64,000 nt of DNA from Anodontia alba (GCA_964016985.1 OZ024821.1:90262093-90326092), one strand, 5' to 3'. Shown: positions 61,701-64,000, numbered from the stretch's first letter. Notes: generated from the sequence alone by a model not told the origin. A program made the numbers and translations.

Positions 61701-63659
61701 CAAAGGTAAATAAATTTCCAAGTACATGTGTCATGTTTCACATAGATATACCTGTACATGTATATATAGCAGGCCTTGGTGGCTCAATTGTATGCTGTCC
61801 AACTGGTGATCAGGAGGTTTTGAGTTCAACCCCCACCTGGTCGACAACATTCTGTCATGGAGATTGATCATGAAATATTTTCTCTAGTCATTTTCTCCCT
61901 TCCGCTGAAGGGCAGTTGTCAGTTTCTGGTGAAAGAATGTGCAAAATACAGGTTAATAATTTTGAGGACTAAACCTGCCCAGTAAAAGTGTGGTTAGGTA
62001 AATTGACCATGCTCGACATGACCCTATTGGGTTTACTGGGTCATAAAACCTCAAACAAACTGCCGGCCTCGGTGGCTCAATTGGATGTGCCGTCCGACTG
62101 GAGACCAGGTCGCGGGTTTAACCCCCACCGAGGTCGGCAACATTCTTTCGTGGAGATTGATCGTGAAATATTTTCTACGGTCATTCTCTCCCTTCTGCTG
62201 ATTCAAGAAGGGCAGTTGTCAGTTTCTGGTGAAAGACTGTGCACAATACTGGTTAACCGCTTAGAGGACTAAGCCTGCCCAGTAAATGTGTGGTTAGGTA
62301 AACTGACCGCGCTCGACATGACCCCATTGGGTTGACTGGGCTGTAAAACCTCAACACAAACAAACAAACATGTATAAAGAACACAGAAATCATGGTGAGG
62401 TTTCGGTCAACTAAATTGTTTAAGCCCCCTAGTAGTTTTCTGCACACTGCTCCAATGTGGTTTCTCTATTCCAATACTTTGTTCATGTCATTTACTGCAA
62501 TTGCAGTTGTGCTTTGTTCGCTCATCTGAGTACTAAGTGCTCAAGGTGAGCTTTTGTGATTGGTCAGTGTCCGTCTTTCATCATGGGTCATCAACAATTT
62601 GCTTTAAATAACCACTCCTTCTACACCCCTTGGCCAATTTCAATCAAACATCTTAGGAATGTTGCCTTGATGACTCTCAATCAAAATAACTAAAATGGTT
62701 TCCCTCCAATGAACAAGATGGCCCCAAGAGCTAAAAATAGAAAAATCTGTTTTGAACTTCTTCTCCTGAACTGAAAGGTCAGTTGACTGGAAACTTGGTA
62801 GGAAGTACCAGGGCAACTTGTAGATCAAAAATAGCTAAAATAGCACCAATTGGAAATCCAAGATGGCCACCATAGCAGCCATCTTGAAATTCTATTTTGA
62901 ACTTCTTCTCCTGAACCTAAGCCCAACTGACTCAAAACTTTTTTGGAAGTATCAGGGTGACTTGCAGATCAAAAATAGCTGAAATCATTTTGATCAGAAA
63001 TCCAAGATGGCAGCCATCTTGAAAATCTATTTTGAACTTCTCCTCATGAACGGAAAGGCCAAATGGCTCGAAACTTGGTAGGAATTACCAGCTTGTAGAT
63101 CGAAAATAGATAGTTTAAGTTTTTCGCCAATTATTAAAGTCACTGGCTTGGTTTATTACTCTAGAATAATGAATAATCTGAGAAATGTCTACATGATAGG
63201 ATGTAGCATGTGGGTAGTCAGCATCTAAAAGCGGAAACTTTATTATCTCAAAATCAAGTAGTCTAGTTTATCATTAATTTTAGTAGAGATTATATCTTAG
63301 ATACTGATAAATCTTAATCCAAAAATGGGGCTGAATTAAATGCTTCAATAAATCAGCTTGACATTCTTGAGAAAAATAGACAACATAGTCTCTTTTGCAA
63401 CTAAGATCTGCACCAAAAGAGCTGTTCAGTACTCTGTACTAATGACATTTGCACTTAGAGACATAAGTTTGTATATGCTGAATCATATTTGTTTTACAAT
63501 ATATACTGTATTTCAGAGGTTTAGTTAAATATTGTTTCTACTTCTTTCAGGCAAAAAATATTCATGGCTGTTTGTGGAGAAGGTCTGGAGGTTTTGGAAA
63601 TACTTGAGTCACTTGAGAAAAATAGAACAGATACTGCTGCAAAGAACTCAGAGATATGA
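20820..63659 (+). CDS. WDR6: WDR6-like WD40 protein, 24 coding exons (whole gene span)
   Basis: This gene encodes the homologue of WDR6 (yeast Trm734/Rtt10), a multi-propeller WD40 scaffold that pairs with the methyltransferase FTSJ1/Trm7. Family knowledge says the pair 2'-O-methylates the wobble base (position 34) of certain tRNAs in the cytoplasm. I joined 24 exons by hand: 3,855 nt, 1,284 aa plus TGA, all phases consistent. Family landmarks in order are [10 protein letters not shown] (about aa 97-106), [12 protein letters not shown] (aa 115-126), GHSARVWDV (about aa 248-256), [13 protein letters not shown] (exon 14), GGGHRSWDF (exon 16) and DPETRILDL (exon 19). The vertebrate protein is about 1,120 aa; the excess is mainly a Ser/Asp/Glu-rich insertion in exon 19 and a linker in exon 20. 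The start was chosen because [15 protein letters not shown] matches the first blade of the family and the ATG follows a good acceptor. Identity is very secure; exact exon ends are by eye. Confidence 0.95.
21543..21771. mobile_element. Family C MITE
   Basis: TTAACCCATAAAGCCCTAA to GGCACTTTCAGGGTTAA in intron 1. Mirrored arms around GACTAGCAGATAATTC. Confidence 0.72.
21876..21977 (+). CDS. WDR6: WDR6 exon 2 (aa 24-57)
   Basis: Acceptor TTATTTCAG and donor GTGAGT flank 102 nt. It encodes [14 protein letters not shown]...GRVIHGIRQ, closing the first WD blade with the LHIYRL strand. Phase 1 at both ends. Confidence 0.9.
22175..22365. mobile_element. Family H MITE, partial
   Basis: Contains CTCTTTATAACATGG and the palindromic centre around GTGACCATTTATGG, with TATAGATTATATAGAAAA arms. 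Confidence 0.6.
22883..23046. mobile_element. Family E MITE, one arm shortened
   Basis: CATAGCTACAGATAAG and inverted CTTATCTGTTGCTATG ends. The right ATGAGTACCC arm is deleted. Confidence 0.7.
23110..23305. mobile_element. Family A MITE before exon 3
   Basis: GGATACCTTATCTCCTTACC module, then the intact hairpin around GATGCCACAGAATGTGGCAT. Ends about 57 bp upstream of exon 3. Confidence 0.72.
23363..23514 (+). CDS. WDR6: WDR6 exon 3 (aa 58-108)
   Basis: The acceptor TTTTAACAG lies about 60 bp after a family-A palindromic MITE. The exon encodes [16 protein letters not shown] and the signature [11 protein letters not shown], matching the SDWIWDARWL region of vertebrate WDR6. The donor is GTAGAT and the exon ends in phase 0. 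Confidence 0.93.
23563..23864 (+). mobile_element. tRNA-derived SINE, diverged
   Basis: CAGCCTCAGTGTTTCAATCA head, GAGGTTCGATCCC B box, TTAAACAACAAAC tail. Intron 3. Confidence 0.75.
24610..24808. mobile_element. Family B MITE
   Basis: TTAACCCTTGTGATGCTGAA to CTGCAGGACAAGGTTAA in intron 3, with a shortened central loop. Confidence 0.75.
25106..25212 (+). CDS. WDR6: WDR6 exon 4 (aa 109-143), U12-type donor
   Basis: Acceptor ATATTTTCAG. It encodes [20 protein letters not shown]..., a classic GH...WD blade aligning with ALGHNSVVLYD of the human protein. The exon ends in phase 2 at GTATCCTTTT, a minor-spliceosome donor. Confidence 0.92.
25272..25458. mobile_element. Family E MITE in U12 intron 4
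   Basis: TAGCTTTTGATAAGGGC to GGGCCTTATTTGGGGCTTT, centre AAGTGCATCAGAGATGCACT. Starts about 60 bp after the U12 donor. Confidence 0.72.
25575..25729. mobile_element. Family K half-element in U12 intron 4
   Basis: GAGCCATCTCATCTGGATC to CAGGGGTGAAAGGGTTAA, one core arm only. Confidence 0.5.
25865..26009 (+). CDS. WDR6: WDR6 exon 5 (aa 144-192)
   Basis: The acceptor AAGTATTAG has almost no pyrimidine tract, but a CCTTAAT branch motif lies 11 nt upstream of the exon, as expected for a U12 intron. It encodes [15 protein letters not shown]...[16 protein letters not shown] aligns with GAVSNQLLVW of vertebrate WDR6. Confidence 0.9.
26010..26990 (+). other. Intron 5, mostly unique AT-rich sequence
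   Basis: A T-run (26305-26326) is the only low-complexity element. No MITE recognised until 26,995. Confidence 0.6.
26995..27190. mobile_element. Family A MITE before exon 6, diverged
   Basis: AGTCCATTTGGCTATCTAG, GATCAGATGCCACAGTATG and TGCTCAGGCCTGTGTTTC retain the A layout. The central arms are decayed. Confidence 0.5.
27234..27461 (+). CDS. WDR6: WDR6 exon 6 (aa 193-268)
   Basis: Acceptor TATACATTTCAG and donor GTAAGT. It encodes two blades: GVIFSVDYD...[13 protein letters not shown] and [14 protein letters not shown]...SVGE. The vertebrate equivalents are IFSMSY, ASEDRSVRIWKV and [13 protein letters not shown]. The best-conserved part of the gene. Confidence 0.95.
27852..28087. mobile_element. 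Family J MITE (TTAA ends, core hairpin)
   Basis: TTAACCCATTGTAGAC to GACTGCAGTGGGTTAA with TTAA flanks. Centre GATGCTGCATTCTGCAGCAT joined to GCAAACATTCGAGACC arms. Confidence 0.72.
28462..28655. mobile_element. Family A MITE
   Basis: CCATATTTACTATAAAC ... CAGGCCTGTCTATTCAAATA; hairpin partly lost. Intron 6. Confidence 0.55.
28774..28836 (+). CDS. WDR6: WDR6 exon 7 (aa 269-289)
   Basis: A 63-nt exon between TTTTGTCAG and GTATGT. It encodes [20 protein letters not shown], the outer strands of the blade begun in exon 6 and the GH of the next. Phase 0 at both ends. Confidence 0.92.
29215..29825. repeat. Tandem array, GATAACTTGAGT unit
   Basis: About four units of roughly 165 bp, each with GATAACTTGAGTAAATATCA, ACTTGGTATGTGCATTGATA and GGGCAAATTTCATCAATTTT. 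Intron 7. Confidence 0.8.
30088..30365 (+). mobile_element. Retroposon-like sequence with CAATCAAT tail
   Basis: Ends GTTAAACCCCAACTCAATCA followed by ATCAAAA, the tail style of many molluscan SINEs. A pyrimidine-rich stretch lies inside. No clear tRNA head. Confidence 0.4.
30736..30842. mobile_element. GC-rich palindromic element, 107 bp
   Basis: CCCAGCTAGCATTCTACGTA and near-perfect inverse; arms about 50 bp with GGGCCGTCATCGGCCCGTCA. Much higher GC than its surroundings. Confidence 0.65.
31076..31290. mobile_element. Family H MITE
   Basis: Begins TACACCACAACCTCTTTATA; centre AATGACCATGAATGGTCATT; right end is diverged. Confidence 0.7.
31476..31523 (+). CDS. WDR6: WDR6 exon 8 (aa 290-305)
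   Basis: Only 48 nt, between ACTTTGCAG and GTAAGT. It encodes [16 protein letters not shown], the inner strand of a WD blade matching the RGIRAIA...QAWVI segment of the family. Supported by frame continuity with exons 7 and 9. Confidence 0.88.
31595..31730. repeat. (CA)n compound microsatellite
   Basis: About 135 bp of ACACAC with ACGC and ACTC interruptions, 70 bp after exon 8. Confidence 0.95.
32446..32538 (+). CDS. WDR6: WDR6 exon 9 (aa 306-336)
   Basis: Acceptor TTTGTTAACAG and donor GTAAAC. It encodes [20 protein letters not shown]..., a canonical blade end (GGDxxIRLW) matching ITGGDDSGIRLW of vertebrate WDR6. A 1.26-kb transposon lies 180 bp downstream in the next intron. Confidence 0.93.
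32719..33979. mobile_element. Tigger/pogo-like non-autonomous DNA transposon, 1,261 bp
   Basis: The ends are CAGTCGACTCTCGTTATCT and, inverted, CAGTTGACTCTCGTTATCT: 18 of 19 positions match, flanked on both sides by TA. The subterminal 'GTTCGAG...ATAACG' style is typical of Tigger/pogo relatives. No transposase frame is visible, so it is non-autonomous. The interior is CpG-richer than the intron around it. It includes a decayed copy of the palindromic core (about 33225-33327) ending in GGGTTAA. Confidence 0.85.
34027..34343 (+). mobile_element. tRNA-derived SINE with poly(A) tail
   Basis: GGTGGCTCAGTTGAATG head, body as in other copies, ending in about 23 A. Confidence 0.75.
34560..34680. 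mobile_element. Family E variant palindrome
   Basis: TGTATGTTTTGGATATTTGT mirrors ACAAATATCCAAAACATATG around GCCTCTGCAAGGC. Confidence 0.65.
35036..35250. mobile_element. Family I palindromic element
   Basis: AAATGTCCTAAAATTTTGA and inverted CGAAATTTTAGGACATTT ends; the core ACAAACAGTGTAGACCC is complete. Confidence 0.68.
35347..35420 (+). CDS. WDR6: WDR6 exon 10 (aa 337-360)
   Basis: Acceptor ATGTCTTTCAG and donor GTGGGT. It encodes [20 protein letters not shown]..., the start of the second propeller. Ends in phase 2. A family-A MITE begins about 20 bp beyond the donor. Confidence 0.88.
35438..35655. mobile_element. Family A MITE just after exon 10
   Basis: ACCCTAAGTATTTGGACACC starts 18 bp past the exon 10 donor. 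Complete hairpin, then CAGGCATGTCTGTCCC. Confidence 0.75.
35757..35955. mobile_element. Diverged family F-like element
   Basis: Left end GGGCCCAGTGTTCAAAGCG and right end GTTTTGAACAATTGGG resemble family F, with GTTAGCTAACAAC inside. The central hairpin is replaced by unrelated AT-rich sequence. Confidence 0.5.
35976..36133. mobile_element. Family E MITE
   Basis: TATTTTTCTTATTTCTCCAC to TCTTATCTGGAGTTATG, centre AGAAGGAGGCACTTCT. Confidence 0.68.
36300..37200. repeat. Tandem array, about 180-bp unit
   Basis: Units contain ACATACCCTTGATTTACTTA, GTTTGAAACTTGCAGCAAAA-like and GTGCATAAAGGTCACAGAA blocks. About three and a half copies, split by a SINE. Intron 10. Confidence 0.75.
36537..36810 (+). 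mobile_element. tRNA-derived SINE inside a tandem repeat
   Basis: CAGCCTCAGTGGCTCAGTCA head, CACAAACAAA tail; it separates two units of the 36.3-37.2 kb array. Confidence 0.78.
37540..37693. mobile_element. Family E MITE
   Basis: CATATGTTGAGGGTACCC, centre GGGCATCTCTGAGATGC, right arm GAGTACCCAAAACATGA. Confidence 0.65.
37747..37976. mobile_element. Family J-like MITE
   Basis: TTAACCCATTTTAGTTGG start, complete core, long right arm ending ACATAAATGGGATAA. Confidence 0.65.
38077..38231 (+). CDS. WDR6: WDR6 exon 11 (aa 361-412)
   Basis: Acceptor TTTCATTTTAG and donor GTAAGT. It encodes [20 protein letters not shown] followed by [20 protein letters not shown]. Ends in phase 1. Assigned to the second propeller by order and frame. 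Confidence 0.9.
38270..38497. mobile_element. Family H MITE, complete
   Basis: Left TACACCACAACCT and right AGGTTGTAGTGTA are inverted repeats. The centre is ATTGAAAAATGACC with its mirror. The best-preserved H copy, in intron 11. Confidence 0.82.
38692..38882. mobile_element. Family C MITE
   Basis: TTAACTCTTAAGGTGCTAAT to AGCAATTTAAGGGTTGA. The central arms are TTTTCAGAGAAAATGA and the inverse. Confidence 0.65.
39022..39329 (+). mobile_element. tRNA-derived SINE with target-site duplication
   Basis: Flanked by CAAGTCATAAG at 39011-39021 and 39330-39340. Head GGCCTCGGTGGCTTAGCTGG, B box GGGTTTGACCC, tail CACAAAAAAA. The clean duplication shows recent retroposition. Confidence 0.88.
39470..39713. 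mobile_element. Family F MITE (Harbinger-like)
   Basis: Ends GGCCCAGTTGTTCAAA in inverted orientation. The central palindrome is GTGAGTAGCTTTTGCA with its mirror. Flanked on both sides by CAG, a CWG-type 3-bp duplication as in PIF/Harbinger elements. Confidence 0.8.
40010..40209. repeat. Duplicated family C palindrome next to exon 12
   Basis: A 75-bp palindrome centred on CTGCCTAGCAGATGATTC occurs twice in direct order (about 40047-40125 and 40132-40209), 37 bp before exon 12. Confidence 0.75.
40247..40362 (+). CDS. WDR6: WDR6 exon 12 (aa 413-451)
   Basis: Acceptor TTTTTGTTCAAG and donor GTAAGT. It encodes [20 protein letters not shown] then [18 protein letters not shown], matching the LLSSGPHG-type region of the family. 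The exon is squeezed between two MITE remnants, 37 bp upstream and about 12 bp downstream. Confidence 0.9.
40375..40526. mobile_element. Family J-like fragment just after exon 12
   Basis: AATCTGATCATGGTCTACAC begins about 12 bp past the donor. The right part is homologous to the element at 37747 and ends AATGGGTTAA. Confidence 0.65.
40640..40812. mobile_element. Family A MITE
   Basis: GATGGGTGGCAAACAATG hairpin, ending TGAATACTTAGGGTAAAT. Confidence 0.65.
40900..41098. mobile_element. Family D MITE
   Basis: TTAACCCTACCACTCTCTGG to CATACAGAGCATTAA, intron 12. Confidence 0.75.
41767..41934 (+). CDS. WDR6: WDR6 exon 13 (aa 452-507)
   Basis: Acceptor TACTGTTTCAG and donor GTAAGC. It encodes [11 protein letters not shown]...[17 protein letters not shown] and [13 protein letters not shown]. 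The last motif matches VCGDRRGSVLLF of vertebrate WDR6. Confidence 0.93.
42226..42450. mobile_element. Tigger/pogo-like MITE, right end lost
   Basis: ACAGTCAGACTTTAGTGACT matches the left end of the element at 52000. The right end is not found. Confidence 0.55.
42590..42930. repeat. Multiplied family D arms
   Basis: Several partial arms (ACATTTCATGTGA, TCTCCTTAGGAGACAATT, CATGAAATGTTAAA) are repeated without clear ends. It looks like a rearranged D element next to the intact one downstream. Confidence 0.5.
42934..43098. mobile_element. Family D MITE abutting exon 14
   Basis: TTAACCATTTTTTCTCTCTG to AACATATTAAGCATTAA. The right TTAA ends 16 bp before exon 14. Confidence 0.75.
43115..43270 (+). 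CDS. WDR6: WDR6 exon 14 (aa 508-559)
   Basis: Acceptor CTGTTCTAACAG and donor GTATGT. It encodes [20 protein letters not shown] and [15 protein letters not shown], a family hallmark. A family-D MITE ends 16 bp before the exon, so the branch site must lie inside it. Confidence 0.94.
43617..43826. mobile_element. Family D MITE with expanded T-run
   Basis: TTAACACTTATCATCTATGG to CATGCAAAGTGTATAG. The centre is TGTCTCCTTAGGAGACA. A run of about 25 T replaces part of one arm. Confidence 0.65.
44085..44162 (+). CDS. WDR6: WDR6 exon 15 (aa 560-585)
   Basis: A 78-nt exon between CTTTGTGCAG and GTGAGT. It encodes [20 protein letters not shown] then IQGFNA. The GFNA ending continues into exon 16 as GFNANKFIVWS, matching GFHAVEFVVWS in vertebrates. 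Confidence 0.92.
44361..44435. repeat. 75-bp imperfect palindrome
   Basis: AAGATCAGCATGTGCATCCT mirrors the reverse of AGGGTGCACATGCCGATCTT around AAAAAATTTTT. Intron 15. Confidence 0.7.
44654..44842 (+). CDS. WDR6: WDR6 exon 16 (aa 586-648)
   Basis: Acceptor TTATATTGTAG and donor GTAAGT. It encodes [31 protein letters not shown] and [20 protein letters not shown] is essentially invariant in WDR6 proteins. Confidence 0.95.
45590..45992. mobile_element. Two family A MITEs, opposite orientation, before exon 17
   Basis: A diverged copy (about 45605-45770) is followed by a fuller inverted one (45775-45992) ending GGTGCCAAATACTTAGGGC, about 24 bp from exon 17. Confidence 0.68.
46016..46079 (+). 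CDS. WDR6: WDR6 exon 17 (aa 649-669)
   Basis: A 64-nt exon between TTTCTTTTTAG and GTAATA. It encodes [20 protein letters not shown], matching the HGRE...V region that opens the third propeller. Ends in phase 1. A family-A MITE stops about 24 bp upstream. Confidence 0.9.
46325..46470 (+). mobile_element. Different tRNA-headed SINE-like repeat
   Basis: GGGTGGCTGAGTGGTTAG and GGGTTCAAATCC resemble A and B boxes of a Leu/Ser-type tRNA. The body is unlike the main SINE family. Confidence 0.5.
46485..46728. mobile_element. Family F MITE
   Basis: Same ends and central hairpin as the copy at 39470, in intron 17. The flanks read CAG on the left and CTG on the right, so the 3-bp duplication is not perfect here. 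Confidence 0.78.
47085..48175. repeat. Tandem array, about 180-bp unit
   Basis: AGACCTTTCAATAGCACACA, TTTGACCTTCTGCCTAGGTC and ATACTTTGTCATTTAAACCC recur at about 180-bp spacing, five to six units, decaying at the right. Intron 17. Confidence 0.82.
48583..49070. mobile_element. Family H MITE with internal tandem expansion
   Basis: Outer ends AACCTCTTTATAAG and GAGGCTGTGGTGTATA. The central part, usually one hairpin, is expanded into about five copies of a 55-65 bp unit containing TTTTGTTTGGATACAACA. Confidence 0.7.
49208..49273 (+). CDS. WDR6: WDR6 exon 18 (aa 670-691), U12-type donor
   Basis: Acceptor TTTCTTTTCAG. It encodes [20 protein letters not shown], an inner blade (ATCSEDT). Ends in phase 1 at GTATCCTTTT, a second minor-spliceosome donor identical over ten bases to that of exon 4. 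Confidence 0.9.
49437..49555. repeat. Single fragment of the GATAACTTGAGT repeat
   Basis: ACTTGGTATGTGCATTGATA then GGCAAATTTCATCAATTTTT. In U12 intron 18. Confidence 0.65.
49590..49805. mobile_element. Family I palindromic element
   Basis: AAATGTCCTAAAATTTTGT on the left and GAAATTTTAGGAGTTA on the right; the core has one decayed arm. In U12 intron 18. Confidence 0.6.
50083..50971 (+). CDS. WDR6: WDR6 exon 19 (aa 692-987), long exon with acidic insertion
   Basis: At 889 nt this is the largest exon. The acceptor ATCATATAG lacks a pyrimidine tract but has TTCTCCTTAAT 11 nt upstream, a U12 branch site. It encodes [16 protein letters not shown] and [18 protein letters not shown], then about 170 residues rich in Ser, Asp, Glu, Lys and Asn with no recognisable fold (about aa 754-925). 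A basic patch KRRKRK (about aa 936-941) follows, then [12 protein letters not shown] and AACSDGLIR. The flanks match vertebrate WDR6; the central insertion is much longer than I recall for vertebrates and is probably a disordered loop. The basic patch could be a nuclear signal or a tRNA contact, which is speculation. Confidence 0.93.
51286..51588 (+). mobile_element. tRNA-derived SINE
   Basis: CTGTGGCTCAGTCAGATGC head, GGGTTTGATCCC B box, CTCAAACAAAAAA tail. Intron 19. Confidence 0.78.
51760..51975. mobile_element. Family A MITE
   Basis: GGGACAGACAGGCCTGAGCA, hairpin around ATGCCACAGAATGTGGCAT, ending TGTCCCAATGTTTAGAGT. Confidence 0.7.
52000..52308. mobile_element. Tigger/pogo-like MITE
   Basis: ACAGTCTAACTTCAGTGGCT and inverted ACAGTCCAACCTCAATAGCT ends. 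Interior contains a family-E-like ACTCATTAGAATCACCTC palindrome. Confidence 0.7.
52422..52882 (+). CDS. WDR6: WDR6 exon 20 (aa 988-1141)
   Basis: Acceptor TGTGTGTTTCAG and donor GTAAGA. It encodes RFFLFEED, then [20 protein letters not shown] (a clear blade end), a charged linker of about 60 residues, and [17 protein letters not shown] opening the next blade. The HQSG motif is typical of the family. Ends in phase 1. Confidence 0.93.
53087..53559. mobile_element. Compound family D element
   Basis: Starts TTAACCTTTTTCACTCTCTG and ends AGAGAGTGGTAAAGGTTA, but holds three sets of arms, so D copies seem to have inserted into or recombined with one another. Confidence 0.6.
54009..54187. repeat. 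About 180-bp imperfect palindrome
   Basis: AGATAAACCATGTTATTGTC pairs with GACAATAACCATGGTTTATC, and ACTGTCTGACCCAAAC with GTTTGGGGTCAGACAGT. Short GC-rich loop. Intron 20. Confidence 0.75.
54470..54775. mobile_element. Family A MITE pair, diverged
   Basis: CCGTGTTTACCCAAAACATT start, AAGGTATCCAAATATTTAGG middle and GAATACTTAGGGTAAAA end indicate two overlapping A copies. Confidence 0.5.
55383..55573. mobile_element. Family D MITE near exon 21
   Basis: TTAACCTTTACCACTTTCTG to CATGCTGTGCATTAA, ending 29 bp before exon 21. Confidence 0.72.
55603..55761 (+). CDS. WDR6: WDR6 exon 21 (aa 1142-1194)
   Basis: Acceptor TTTGCTAACAG and donor GTTAGA. It encodes [20 protein letters not shown], then a loop and [12 protein letters not shown], matching the SGGEDGSL...PSAHAA..TG region of vertebrate WDR6. 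Phase 1 at both ends. A family-D MITE stops 29 bp upstream. Confidence 0.92.
55935..56665. repeat. Tandem array, GATAACTTGAGT unit
   Basis: The same unit as at 29.2 kb, three to four copies, one of them split by a family-F MITE. Intron 21. Confidence 0.8.
56337..56579. mobile_element. Family F MITE inserted in a tandem-repeat unit
   Basis: Sits inside GAGGTCTGGTTTGGG of a repeat unit whose neighbours are uninterrupted. That allows the target to be read as CTG duplicated on both sides. Confidence 0.82.
56800..57018. mobile_element. Family D MITE
   Basis: Arms TCCCAGAAAATAGGCTTTGA and mirrored. Right end GAGCATGGTAAGTGTTAA. A G-rich run (about 56936-56958) lies within. Confidence 0.65.
57155..57249 (+). 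CDS. WDR6: WDR6 exon 22 (aa 1195-1226)
   Basis: Acceptor CTATTTCCAG and donor GTAATT. It encodes [20 protein letters not shown] then [17 protein letters not shown] is a WD blade end near the C-terminus of the last propeller. Confidence 0.92.
57574..59153. mobile_element. Family F (Harbinger-like) MITE split by the hAT-like insertion
   Basis: GGGCCCAGTTGTTCAAA at the left and its inverse at the right bracket the 1,329-bp insertion. Without it the element is about 250 bp and matches the other family-F copies, including the central hairpin AAAAGCTACT. Confidence 0.85.
57614..58942. mobile_element. hAT-like non-autonomous transposon, 1,329 bp, nested
   Basis: The termini CAGGGCTTCCGTTAA and inverted CAGGGCTTTCATTAA match at 13 of 15 bases and carry the CAGGG...CCCTG ends of hAT elements. 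GTTTACA flanks both sides (57607-57613 and 58943-58949). hAT normally duplicates 8 bp; here 7 match exactly, or 8 with one mismatch if the right end is set a base earlier. It interrupts a family-F MITE. GC and CpG are higher than the flanks. Two short frames (84 and 77 codons) show no transposase motif I recognise. Confidence 0.8.
59239..59324. mobile_element. Palindromic element with ATCCCAG ends
   Basis: ATCCCAGTAAACA mirrors TGTTTGCTGGGAT; inner GTCGCTGCAA arms. Ends resemble those of the 30736 element. Confidence 0.6.
59390..59592. mobile_element. Family K-like element
   Basis: TTAACTCTTTCGGTGCC to GGCAATGAAAGAGTTTAA, core around TCATTGAGCCATCTCATC. Confidence 0.6.
60325..61545. repeat. 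Tandem array, about 145-bp unit, before exon 23
   Basis: Roughly eight units with AAGATGGCCGCCATGG-like, GACTTGAAACTTGGTAGGAA and AGATCAAAAATAGCTAAAAT blocks. Intron 22. Confidence 0.82.
61638..61705 (+). CDS. WDR6: WDR6 exon 23 (aa 1227-1248)
   Basis: A 68-nt exon between ATATTGCAG and GTAAAT. It encodes [20 protein letters not shown], matching the VPDIA...D.W strand of the family. It is isolated between two arrays of the same tandem repeat. Confidence 0.9.
61771..62060 (+). mobile_element. tRNA-derived SINE, first of a doublet
   Basis: AGGCCTTGGTGGCTCAATTG head, CTCAAACAAAC tail, starting 66 bp after exon 23. Confidence 0.78.
62063..62370 (+). mobile_element. tRNA-derived SINE, second of a doublet
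   Basis: CCGGCCTCGGTGGCTCAATT head, CACAAACAAACAAACA tail. ACATGTATA occurs just before the first SINE and just after this one. Confidence 0.8.
62520..62645. repeat. Dispersed GCTCATCTGAG repeat
   Basis: CGCTCATCTGAGTACTAAGT, TCAACAATTTGCTTTAAATA and CTACACCCCTTGGCCAATTT recur at 63,880-64,000 and, more loosely, from 59,369. It leads into the 145-bp array. Confidence 0.65.
62650..63110. repeat. Tandem array, same 145-bp unit, after exon 23
   Basis: Three to four units of the repeat seen at 60.3-61.5 kb, in the same orientation. Intron 23. Confidence 0.8.
63115..63540 (+). other. Intron 23, unique tail before exon 24
   Basis: No repeat or open frame recognised. It ends in the pyrimidine tract of the exon 24 acceptor. 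Confidence 0.6.
63551..63659 (+). CDS. WDR6: WDR6 exon 24 (aa 1249-1284, stop)
   Basis: Acceptor ACTTCTTTCAG. It encodes [15 protein letters not shown], the closing strand (compare VVVVGEGLQL in vertebrates), then a short polar tail and TGA at 63657-63659. Confidence 0.93.
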
Positions 63660-63803
63660 ATTACATGGAGATTAAAGTTGACCCGAGTGAGGAGAAGGCA
63701 CTTTAATAAGAAAATCAGCTTTGATATCTGACTATTTGCTCATTAATTTCCTTGTATGTAGGTTGGTTCATTCAAGATTGATATGGTGGATAAAAATGGG
63801 ATG

Positions 63804-63809
63804 AATAAA
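63804..63809 (+). terminator. WDR6: Poly(A) signal of WDR6
   Basis: AATAAA lies 145 bp after the stop codon, followed within 40 bp by T-rich sequence. It is the first canonical signal downstream, so a short 3' UTR of about 170 nt is likely. Confidence 0.65.
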
Positions 63810-63879
63810 AAATTCAGATAAATTGTACATTTTTCTTTTTATTTTTACCTTGTATAACATAGACAAGTTATTAGCTGAC

Positions 63880-64000
63880 CCGAGCATGAAGTGCTCATGG
63901 TGAGCTATTGCGATCAGTCAATGTCCATCGTCCGTTGTATGTAGTGCAGTGTCAACAATTTGCTTTAAATAGCATCTCCTCCTACACGCCTGGGCCAGTT
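63880..64000. repeat. Dispersed repeat at the window end
   Basis: Same repeat as at 62,520 (GAAGTGCTCATGGTGAGCTA, CAACAATTTGCTTTAAATAG), cut by the window end. It begins about 70 bp after the WDR6 poly(A) signal. Confidence 0.65.

Overview
The window is eukaryotic nuclear DNA, AT-rich and full of repeats. It carries one confidently recognised gene, on the + strand. The intron/exon structure, the many palindromic MITEs and the tRNA-headed SINEs with CAAA-type tails suggest a lophotrochozoan animal, most likely a bivalve mollusc. That identification is an inference from repeat style and protein similarity, not from a search.

Layout. Bases 1 to about 17,200 show no convincing gene: they are a mosaic of short inverted-repeat transposons, microsatellites and SINE fragments. 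A repeat-poor island at about 17.2-18.9 kb may hold a small unrecognised transcription unit or the 5' non-coding exon of the downstream gene. From 20,820 to 63,659, 24 coding exons assemble into one uninterrupted 1,284-codon frame for WDR6, the WD-repeat partner of the FTSJ1/Trm7 tRNA 2'-O-methyltransferase. All splice phases join and the total, 3,855 nt, is divisible by three. A poly(A) signal follows at 63,804. The last 150 bases are the start of another dispersed repeat.

The introns make up more than 90% of the gene. They hold MITEs of at least eight terminal types: piggyBac-like with TTAA ends, Harbinger-like with 3-bp CWG duplications, and mariner/pogo-like with TA duplications. They also hold a 1.26-kb Tigger/pogo-like element, a 1.33-kb hAT-like element nested in a Harbinger-like MITE, about nine tRNA-derived SINEs, and several tandem arrays with units of about 145-185 bp.

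Most notable: (1) introns 4 and 18 carry textbook U12-type (minor spliceosome) donors and branch sites; (2) one palindromic core, built on GCAAACAGTG...CACTGTTTGC, sits inside at least six families with otherwise unrelated ends, as if it were a mobile module; (3) several MITEs lie within 10-40 bp of splice sites, and one almost certainly supplies the branch-point region for exon 14. I found no prokaryotic operon, CRISPR array or clearly new multi-gene system.
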